NCBI GenBank assembly: GCA_938045085.1
Contig: CALINZ010000301.1
Span: 1 to 5,646, forward strand
Reading direction: 5' to 3'
Source: an uncultured Collinsella sp.
GTDB lineage: Bacteria; Actinomycetota; Coriobacteriia; Coriobacteriales; Coriobacteriaceae
DNA length: 5,646 nt
The notes under the pieces were generated by a model. It saw nothing but the letters and a program-made list of their open reading frames with translations. It had not been told where the DNA came from and made no database searches. How positions within the stretch are numbered: position 1 is the stretch's first letter; every line of letters begins with the position of its first letter. Positions 1-4,507 of this stretch are shown here, one piece after another. The position numbers and the translations under genes are program-made.

Positions 1-374
1 ATGCCGTGCTTTTGACACTCGCGGAATACATCCTCGTAGAAGGCCAGGCCAGCCTCATTGGGCTCGGTCTCGTCGCCGTTGGGGAAGATGCGGGTCCAAG
101 CCAGGCTCATACGGAAGGTCTTAAAGCCCATCTCGGCAAAGAGAGCAATGTCCTCTTTGTAGTGGTGATAGAAATCGATGCCGGTCTGCGCGGGATAGTA
201 ATAGCCGTCCTCGAAGTCGAGCATTTTACGCTGGCCGGAGACCACCGCATAGCGCTCGGGGCCGTGCGGAGCCACGTCCACGTTGGCAAGGCCGCGGCCG
301 TCCACGTTATAGGCGCCCTCGCACTGGTTGGCAGCCGTCGCGCCGCCCCACAGAAAGTCTTTACGAAAAGCCAT
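1..374 (-). CDS. GH1 family (6-phospho-)beta-glucosidase, N-terminal part, cut by the window edge
   Basis: This is the first ~124 codons of a glycoside hydrolase family 1 enzyme; the rest (family members are about 460-480 residues) lies outside the window. The start ATG at 374-372 has an AAAGGA ribosome-binding site 8-9 nt upstream, and the reading continues without a stop to base 1. Residues 7-21 (FLWGGATAANQCEGA) match the GH1 N-terminal signature, including the Gln-x-Glu that helps bind the sugar. Later stretches such as DFYHHYKEDIALFAEMGF and RIFPNGDE are typical of the BglA/AscB/ArbB branch, which hydrolyses phosphorylated beta-glucosides delivered by PTS transporters. The phosphate-binding residues and both catalytic glutamates lie beyond the edge, so phospho-specificity is inferred from N-terminal resemblance only. 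No PTS gene is visible. The enzyme is expected in the cytoplasm. Confidence 0.93.
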   Translation of the reverse strand, partial: MAFRKDFLWGGATAANQCEGAYNVDGRGLANVDVAPHGPERYAVVSGQRKMLDFEDGYYYPAQTGIDFYHHYKEDIALFAEMGFKTFRMSLAWTRIFPNGDETEPNEAGLAFYEDVFRECQKHG

Positions 375-410
375 GCATCGATCCTTTCATACGCTGCTTG
401 TCGTGGTTTC

Positions 411-439
411 AGTATCCCCGCAAATAGGGCCTCGCCCAA
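411..439 (-). promoter_or_regulatory. Weak candidate promoter for the GH1 gene
   Basis: On the minus strand TTGGGC (439-434) and GATACT (416-411) are separated by 17 nt and lie 37 nt upstream of the GH1 start codon. The -35 match is poor and the -10 match is moderate (4 of 6). No clear catabolite-repression or antiterminator element was recognised. Confidence 0.25.
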
Positions 440-521
440 CGACAGCGACGCAGGCCGACACTTCTTTTCGCACACGGCGGCCCGGCAGCCGCCCCCGTCT
501 GACACTTTCTGATACCGCCGC

Positions 522-566
522 CCCAAACCACCACAAAGGGGACAGGCACCTTTGTGGCGGCTTGGG
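522..566. repeat. Long hairpin with CCACAAAGG / CCTTTGTGG core
   Basis: CCACAAAGG (531-539) and CCTTTGTGG (549-557) are perfect inverted copies around the 9-nt loop GGACAGGCA. The pairing extends outward to 522 and 566, giving 18 positions with two mismatches. No T-run follows on either strand, so it is not a standard intrinsic terminator. The right half belongs to the long direct repeat and recurs at 1960-1988, where the left arm is degraded (CCACCGCAATGG). It may be a dispersed palindromic element of this lineage; that is an inference. Confidence 0.7.
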
Positions 567-712
567 CCCGGTTTGTCTCGATCTGTAACAGGTAGACCGC
601 CAAAACCGGGCTTGGCGTTACAGATTGAGATTGTTCGGTCTGTCCCTGCAGTTTGTCTCGATCTGTAACAGGTAGAGACGATTTAGCCCGCTAGATGTTA
701 CAGATCGAGACA
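567..712. repeat. Two tandem palindromic units in copy A
   Basis: Both units open with the same 26 nt (571-596 and 651-676, 80 nt apart). Unit 1 pairs TCTCGATCTGTAAC (576-589) with GTTACAGATTGAGA (617-630), with one G-T wobble. Its loop holds an inner GCCAA/TTGGC stem (599-603, 612-616). An alternative pairing, CCCGGTTT (567-574) with AAACCGGG (603-610), would compete with it. Unit 2 pairs TGTCTCGATCTGTAACA (654-670) perfectly with 696-712 around a 25-nt loop. No T-tract follows. The form recalls REP/BIME-type elements, but no named family was recognised. Confidence 0.85.
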
Positions 713-719
713 GAAGATT

Positions 720-774
720 CTAGTCGCAGGTGATGTCGAGGTTTTGCCGACGAGGCCTACGTAACCGCCTTCGC
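720..774 (-). pseudogene. Frameshifted 3' remnant of a DUF4867-type gene
   Basis: Read on the minus strand, this matches the last ~18 codons and TAG stop of the intact gene at 2787-2143. The peptide begins EGGYVGLVGK. One base is then missing, and in the restored frame it ends LDITCD plus stop; the intact copy ends EGGYVGLIGKNLDITVD. Several differences fall at third codon positions (GAG/GAA, GGC/GGT, AAG/AAA), as expected if the copy was once coding. Everything upstream of this tail is missing and replaced by the ATPase leader. Confidence 0.75.
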
Positions 775-786
775 TCAGCAATTCAT

Positions 787-834
787 TTGACTGAATAGGA
801 AAGAAAGGAAAAAATAGGAAAAAAAGGAAAGGAG
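787..834 (+). promoter_or_regulatory. Candidate promoter and A/G-rich leader of the ATPase gene
   Basis: TTGACT (787-792) and AAAAAT (810-815) are separated by 17 nt and could be a -35/-10 pair; the -10 matches at 4 of 6 positions. From 797 to 834 the strand is almost pure A/G and contains several AGGAA repeats. It ends in AAAGGAG (828-834), 4 nt before the ATG, a strong ribosome-binding site that fixes the start. If the -10 is real, the transcript would carry a very short, purine-rich 5' leader. Confidence 0.4.
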
Positions 835-838
835 ACTT

Positions 839-1945
839 ATGACTGAAACCATCTTCTCCCCCTCATTTGGAAATCGCCCGTCCTATCTGGTGGGTCGCGG
901 GAACGTGATTTCGACATTCATCTCCGGTCTTGAGCAGGAGCCGGGCAATCGAGACCGAGCCATGCTCATGCTCGGCCAGCGAGGCAGCGGCAAGACGGTT
1001 CTTCTGTGGGAACTTGCCGACCGCGCACGCAAGCTCGGTTTTGTTGTCGCCACACCCACCGTAGCCTCCGAAGATATGCTTGAGCGCATTGTTGAAAAAA
1101 TCCAAGAAGCAGGCGAGCCTTATGTCAGCAAGCGTCATCTCCCCAAACTTTCTGGCGGTAGCTTGAGCGTCTTCGGCTTCTCAGCCGGTCTCGAGTTCAC
1201 ACGCGATGTGCAGGAGACCAAGAGTTTCCAGTTCAAACTCACGCAGCTGGCGCGCAAGCTGACCGAGCAGGGGCACGGCATCCTCATCCTTATCGATGAG
1301 CTCCAAGCTAATTCACCTGAGATTAGACAGCTCGTCACCGCCTATCAAGAGCTGGTCGGTGAGGGACTCAACGTCGCGCTTGTTATGGCAGGTCTCCCGG
1401 GAGCCGTCTGTGCAACGCTCAATGACCGCGTGCTGACATTTCTCAACCGCGCTCGCAAGGTCACGCTCGAACCGCTTTCAGTCGGAGATGTCGATGCCTA
1501 TTATCAGCGGGCTTTCGAAGAGCTCGACCTTGATATTCCAGGCGATCTTCGCCTCCGTGCCGCTCGCGCAACCCAAGGCTCGCCCTATATGCTGCAGCTC
1601 ATCGGCTATAACATCGGCAATCGCTGCAAGACAGGAGAACACGTAACGCCAGAGCAAGTCGACGGAGCTATCGAAGCGTCAAAAGCCGATTTCGAAAACG
1701 ATGTTTGTGAAACGACGCTCGCCGCGCTATCGGACCAAGACGTCGCGTTTCTCGACGCAATGACTGATGACGAAGACGCCGTTTCGCGCATTTCCGATGT
1801 AGCGAAACGTATGTCAGTCACACCCGACTATGCGCAAAAGTATCGCCGGCGCCTCATCGACGCCGGCGTAATCGAACAGGCGCGCCGCGGTTACGTGCGT
1901 TTCGCCGTTCCATATATGGCTGACTATCTGCGCAGCCAACTCTAG
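839..1945 (+). CDS. Solitary AAA-type (Orc/AAA_16-like) ATP-binding protein with C-terminal winged-helix-like region
   Basis: This 368-residue protein is a P-loop ATPase of unknown role. The Walker A motif is GQRGSGKT (46-53). Walker B is HGILILIDELQ (146-156), with the acidic pair D153-E154. A sensor-1-like strand, LVMAGLPG, follows at 181-188. The segment ARATQGSPYMLQLIGYNIG (242-260) resembles the lid region of Orc1/Cdc6-like and archaeal-type ATPases. The C-terminal ~75 residues (about 295-368) look like a winged helix, with a basic helix near 334-339 and a GYVRF strand near 351. No signal peptide or membrane segment is seen, so it is probably cytoplasmic and may bind DNA. The start is set by AAAGGAG 4 nt upstream. 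No transposase, nuclease, toxin or antitoxin gene is adjacent. Codons include more A/T-ending ones than its neighbours, consistent with acquisition. A role in defence, in transposition (as for TniB/TnsC helpers) or in regulation is possible, but nothing here decides. Confidence 0.88.
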   Translation: MTETIFSPSFGNRPSYLVGRGNVISTFISGLEQEPGNRDRAMLMLGQRGSGKTVLLWELADRARKLGFVVATPTVASEDMLERIVEKIQEAGEPYVSKRHLPKLSGGSLSVFGFSAGLEFTRDVQETKSFQFKLTQLARKLTEQGHGILILIDELQANSPEIRQLVTAYQELVGEGLNVALVMAGLPGAVCATLNDRVLTFLNRARKVTLEPLSVGDVDAYYQRAFEELDLDIPGDLRLRAARATQGSPYMLQLIGYNIGNRCKTGEHVTPEQVDGAIEASKADFENDVCETTLAALSDQDVAFLDAMTDDEDAVSRISDVAKRMSVTPDYAQKYRRRLIDAGVIEQARRGYVRFAVPYMADYLRSQL

Positions 1946-1949
1946 GCAG

Positions 1950-2198
1950 CCACCGCAATGGGGACAGGCGCCTTTGTGGTGGTTTGGGCCCGGTTTGTCT
2001 CGATCTGTAACAGTTAGGCCGCCAAAACCGGGCCTGGTGTTACAGATTGAGATCTTTCGGGCAGCCCTCTGCAGTTTGTCTCGATCTGTAACAGGTAGAG
2101 ACGATTTAGCCCGCTAGATGTTACAGATCGAGACGGAAGATTCTAGTCCACGGTGATGTCGAGGTTCTTGCCGATGAGGCCTACGTAGCCGCCCTCGG
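1950..2198. repeat. Long direct repeat, copy B (right of the ATPase gene)
   Basis: This copy starts 4 nt after the ATPase stop codon and runs into the 3' end of the intact DUF4867-type gene on the minus strand. It matches 528-774 with scattered substitutions and two 1-nt indels. The ATPase (plus) and DUF4867-type gene (minus) converge on it, so its palindromes could act at the 3' ends of both transcripts. No T-run supports a standard intrinsic terminator. Confidence 0.9.
1989..2135. repeat. Two tandem palindromic units in copy B
   Basis: Unit 1 pairs 1998-2011 (TCTCGATCTGTAAC) with 2039-2052 (GTTACAGATTGAGA). The competing CCCGGTTT (1989-1996) / AAACCGGG (2025-2032) pairing is also kept. Unit 2 pairs 2077-2092 with 2119-2134 perfectly over 16 bp around a 25-nt loop. 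Differences from copy A in the inner stem (TTGGC changed to CTGGT) and at the last base of unit 2 leave G-T wobbles, so much of the pairing survives. Confidence 0.85.
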
Positions 2199-2787
2199 CA
2201 GCCTTGGGGCTGTCAGCATGGCAGAGAACCCACTTGTCGGCCTTCCAGTAGCAGTAGCTGTCGCCGGCCGTGGGCATGTCGGCCGCAGCCTCGGGGCGCG
2301 GGCCGTTGGTGCCGGCGGGCAGCGCCACCATCACCTGGAAGCCACCGTCGTCGACCATGCACGGCGTGTAGTGGAGCGTGGTGTTGAAGACTTCGACGAC
2401 CGTACCCGCCGGCACGCGAAACGCCTTGACGCACGCGGTGTCGAGCTTGCCGTCCTCGATCTCCCAGCGATGCGCCACGAGCAGGATAAAGTCGCGAGCG
2501 CCCAAGTTGAATTCGCTCGCGCGGTGATACTCCAGGCAGTTGAGTCGTGTATTGTGGCCGTTGCACCAGCCGAGCTGGAAGGGACGGCCACCAAACATGA
2601 GAAAGCCAAGCTTGTCGGCATCCTTGACGTCCTCGAGCTCCGGCGCACTCGCAACGTACTTGCTGCCCTCGGGAATGGGCGTGGCAGAGAGCGCCTCGAG
2701 CACGGGCGACGTAAGCTCGGACGGAACGTTATCCCAAACGTTGCCATAGGACTTGAACTCGGGATCGTTGACAGAGTAGATATGCAT
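2143..2787 (-). CDS. DUF4867 family protein
   Basis: The protein has 214 residues and no known biochemical function. It resembles DUF4867 proteins of gut Firmicutes and Actinobacteria, which are about this length. The middle part carries the stretches I associate with the family: LGWCNGHNTRLNCLEYHRAS, a VPAGTVVEVFNTTLHYTPC segment and LPAGTNGP. The repeated beta-strand/His/Glu pattern suggests a cupin-like fold acting on a small molecule, perhaps in sugar metabolism; this is an inference. The start MHIYSVNDPEF at 2787 has GGAG with a 5-nt spacer. The frame is open further upstream, to 3087, but that extension overlaps luxS and its terminator and lacks family similarity. No signal peptide or membrane segment is seen. 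The gene has its own promoter candidate and the upstream luxS transcript ends before it, so it is probably monocistronic. Its last ~18 codons are duplicated as a broken copy at 720-774. Confidence 0.8.
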   Translation of the reverse strand: MHIYSVNDPEFKSYGNVWDNVPSELTSPVLEALSATPIPEGSKYVASAPELEDVKDADKLGFLMFGGRPFQLGWCNGHNTRLNCLEYHRASEFNLGARDFILLVAHRWEIEDGKLDTACVKAFRVPAGTVVEVFNTTLHYTPCMVDDGGFQVMVALPAGTNGPRPEAAADMPTAGDSYCYWKADKWVLCHADSPKAAEGGYVGLIGKNLDITVD

Positions 2788-2821
2788 GTTCGCTCCTGTT
2801 CGTTTATGTGACAGTATGAAC

Positions 2822-2850
2822 ATTCTAGAACAAACATAAGCGATTTTAAA
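2822..2850 (-). promoter_or_regulatory. Promoter candidate for the DUF4867 gene
   Basis: On the minus strand TTTAAA (2850-2845) and TAGAAT (2827-2822) are exactly 17 nt apart. The -10 matches the consensus at 5 of 6 positions and the -35 at 4 of 6. The leader to the start codon would be about 30 nt. The palindrome TTCTAGAA (2824-2831) overlaps the -10 box and could be an operator half; this is tentative. Confidence 0.55.
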
Positions 2851-2870
2851 CACTCGTCCCGACCACTCAG

Positions 2871-2902
2871 CAAAAAGACGCCCAATGCACGCGTTTTGGG
2901 CG
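2871..2902 (-). terminator. Intrinsic terminator of luxS
   Basis: Nine nt after the luxS stop, the minus strand forms the perfect 7-bp stem CGCCCAA/TTGGGCG (2902-2896 with 2885-2879) around a 10-nt loop. It is followed by a T-run (2876-2872). This separates luxS from the downstream DUF4867 gene. Confidence 0.82.
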
Positions 2903-2911
2903 ATAAAGCCC

Positions 2912-3400
2912 TTACGCCTGCTGATAGTGCAGGTGCTTCTCGTCGATATCGGCCAGGTCGCGGTCGAGGTAGCGGCGCGCAAGCCAGTTGGCCATGGGGA
3001 GGTTCTGGTCCAGGTAGTTACCGCACTCCTCGGGAGCGGCACCGGGGACATCGCCCTCAAAGCCGGCGACAAACTCGAACAGCTCACGCACGAGCGGCAG
3101 GATCTCCTCGCTCGTCACCTCGCCAAACACAACCAGGTAAAAGCCCGTGCGGCAGCCCATGGGGCCAAAGAAGACAATACGGCTCGACCACTCGTCATGA
3201 TTGCGAAGGAACGTCGCGCCCAGGTGCTCGATGGTGTGGCACTCGGCCGTGTTCATGACCGGCTCCTTGTTGGGCGTGGTCAGGCGCAGGTCAAAGGTGG
3301 TGACGGCGGCCCCGGTCGCCGGATCGCGGTCGATGCGGCTCACATACACGCCGGGCTCAAGCAACAGATGGTCAACGGAAAAGCTCGCAATGCGCTCCAT
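2912..3400 (-). CDS. luxS: S-ribosylhomocysteine lyase (LuxS, AI-2 synthesis)
   Basis: LuxS cleaves S-ribosylhomocysteine to homocysteine and 4,5-dihydroxy-2,3-pentanedione, the precursor of the signal AI-2, as part of the activated-methyl cycle in the cytoplasm. At 162 residues it is the usual family length. The metal-binding HxxEH motif is present (HTIEH, H55 and H59, with catalytic E58), as are the active-site cysteine in GPMGCRTGFY (C83) and the third metal ligand in EECGNYLDQN (C126). All key residues are intact, so the enzyme should be active. The ATG at 3400 follows an AGAGG ribosome-binding site about 7 nt upstream. The gene has a good terminator and a candidate promoter, which points to a single-gene transcript. 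The partner nucleosidase (pfs/mtnN) and methionine genes are not in the window. Confidence 0.98.
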   Translation of the reverse strand: MERIASFSVDHLLLEPGVYVSRIDRDPATGAAVTTFDLRLTTPNKEPVMNTAECHTIEHLGATFLRNHDEWSSRIVFFGPMGCRTGFYLVVFGEVTSEEILPLVRELFEFVAGFEGDVPGAAPEECGNYLDQNLPMANWLARRYLDRDLADIDEKHLHYQQA

Positions 3401-3422
3401 GGCAGATCCTCTCGGTAGTCAA

Positions 3423-3494
3423 TTTGGGACGGGCTCTTTTAGCTGGTTCGAATGGTCGCACCAATCATAACAGTCAAAAAAGCCCCGTCCCAAA
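3423..3494. repeat. Long inverted repeat around the luxS promoter
   Basis: TTTGGGACGGGCT (3423-3435) is the inverse of AGCCCCGTCCCAAA (3481-3494), with one bulged C. The pairing extends inward through TTTT (3437-3440) and AAAA (3476-3479), enclosing about 35 nt. Each arm, read in its own outgoing direction, resembles the second half of a terminator (GGGACGGG followed by T's), but the T-runs point into the loop. In RNA the full stem forms only if transcription reads through from the nucleoside hydrolase gene. Confidence 0.6.
3464..3493 (-). promoter_or_regulatory. Promoter candidate for luxS
   Basis: On the minus strand TTGGGA (3493-3488) lies 18 nt upstream of TATGAT (3469-3464). The -10 is preceded by TGT, which makes an extended -10 (TGnTATGAT). 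The leader to the luxS start would be about 57 nt. The -35 lies inside one arm of the inverted repeat at 3423-3494. Confidence 0.45.
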
Positions 3495-3502
3495 AAGACA
3501 AC

Positions 3503-4477
3503 TTAGCCAAGGACACGGGCCATACGCGTCTTGAACTCGGACAGGAAGCGCGGAGCATCCACGGTCAGTGCCACAAGCGTGCTCTTGTCCGGATCGGACA
3601 GGCGGCGCTCATCGCAGATGGTGCGACCGCGGTACTCGCCCAGCAGATCAACACGCAGGTTGCAGCCGAGCGCACCTACGAGTGTGGGGTCGATCGCCAC
3701 GGCAACGGCCAGCGGATCGTGCAGCGCACAACCACCCAGGTAGGGTGCGTTCATCTCGTACGAGCCAATGTAGTGCTCGACCATGCTCGCAAATGCGCAG
3801 CCCGCCATGGTGCCCGAGCCCGTCCAGCCGGCAATGTCGCGGCGTGTGAGCACCACGCGATGCGTCACGTCCAGACCCACCATGGTGAGCTTACGGCCCG
3901 AGCGCAGCACCGCGTCGGCTGCCTCGGGGTCGCTCGCCATGTTGGCCTCGGCGCCCGCGCTCACGTTACCGGGCACGGTAAGGGCGCCGCCCATCACGAC
4001 CACGCGGCCGATGGACATCATCGCCGCCGCATCGCGCTCCAGGGCGAGCGCCAGGTTGGAGAGCGGGCCAGTCGCTACGTAGACCAGATCGGGACCATAG
4101 GTGCGCGCGGCATCAATCAGATAATCGACCGCAGCGTTGCCGTCGGCCGAGGTCGCCCCCACCGGCTCGTAGGGCGACGCGGGCACGCTCGCGCCGCCGA
4201 TGCCGTTCTTGCCGTGAATGAGCGCGGTGGACGCCGGCGGCGTATAGGGCTCAGTCGCCTGCAGAGGACGGTCGGCACCCAGGTACACCGGAACCTCGGG
4301 GCGACCCAGCAGATCGAGCACCGCCAGGCAATTGTGCGCCGATTGCTCGACGCGCACGTTGCCAAAGCACGTGGTGATGCCCACGAGCTCCACCTCGGGG
4401 CTCGCGATGGCATAGGCCAGCGCCATCGCATCGTCCACTCCCATATCCAGATCAAGGATCAGCTTCTTGATTGCCAT
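3503..4477 (-). CDS. Nucleoside hydrolase (inosine/uridine-preferring family)
   Basis: The 324-residue enzyme belongs to the IunH/Rih family, which hydrolyses the N-glycosidic bond of ribonucleosides to give ribose and a free base in the cytoplasm. The calcium-binding N-terminal motif DLDMGVDDAMAL (9-20) holds D9, D11, D15 and D16 of the family DxDxGxDD pattern. Other family segments are HGKNGIGG (88-95), ATGPLSNLALAL (135-146), MGGALTVPGN (162-171) and the C-terminal HDPLAV (253-258), with the active-site His and the last calcium Asp. Length and motifs indicate an intact enzyme; base preference cannot be read from them. The ATG at 4477 follows GGAG 7 nt upstream. It starts 30 nt after the ribokinase stop on the same strand, so the two are probably co-transcribed and act in sequence. 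Confidence 0.95.
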   Translation of the reverse strand: MAIKKLILDLDMGVDDAMALAYAIASPEVELVGITTCFGNVRVEQSAHNCLAVLDLLGRPEVPVYLGADRPLQATEPYTPPASTALIHGKNGIGGASVPASPYEPVGATSADGNAAVDYLIDAARTYGPDLVYVATGPLSNLALALERDAAAMMSIGRVVVMGGALTVPGNVSAGAEANMASDPEAADAVLRSGRKLTMVGLDVTHRVVLTRRDIAGWTGSGTMAGCAFASMVEHYIGSYEMNAPYLGGCALHDPLAVAVAIDPTLVGALGCNLRVDLLGEYRGRTICDERRLSDPDKSTLVALTVDAPRFLSEFKTRMARVLG

Positions 4478-4507
4478 TGTTCTACTCCGCTTCTCCGTCT
4501 TTATCGT

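Larger units (their letters stand above)
528..774. repeat. Long direct repeat, copy A (left of the ATPase gene)
   Basis: This stretch matches 1950-2198 in the same orientation at about nine bases in ten, with two single-base indels. It includes the GGGGACAGG hairpin arm, two tandem palindromic units (571-712) and the last ~55 nt of a DUF4867-type gene (774-720, minus strand). Similarity ends at about 774, just before the ATPase leader. The middle part, including the second palindrome, is almost identical between copies. The pair implies a segmental duplication or recombination that left the ATPase cassette (about 775-1949) between the copies. Confidence 0.9.
375..838. other. Intergenic region between the divergent GH1 and ATPase genes
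   Basis: No protein-coding gene is supported in these 464 nt; the open frames here have no ribosome-binding site and no recognisable protein. From the left it holds the GH1 leader and weak promoter (375-439), a small GC-rich hairpin GGCGGC-CCGGCA-GCCGCC (476-493), and a TCTGA direct repeat near 499-512. It then holds the long hairpin and repeat copy A (522-774), and finally the A/G-rich ATPase leader (781-838). Confidence 0.7.

Noticed and set aside
6..512. 168-codon open frame on the plus strand
   Set aside because: It is antisense to the GH1 gene, whose minus-strand reading carries the full GH1 N-terminal signature. The plus-strand protein resembles nothing.
2077..2134. Intrinsic terminator for the converging ATPase and DUF4867 genes
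   Set aside because: The stem is perfect, but the loop is 25 nt and no T-run follows on either strand.
567..2135. CRISPR array or transposon terminal inverted repeats
   Set aside because: There are only two palindromic units per copy, without regular spacers or cas genes. The long repeats are direct, not inverted, and no transposase is encoded between them.
2788..3087. N-terminal extension of the DUF4867 frame giving a 314-residue protein
   Set aside because: The extension overlaps luxS and its terminator and has low-complexity Arg/Ser/Thr-rich composition. The internal ATG at 2787 has a good ribosome-binding site and a promoter candidate.
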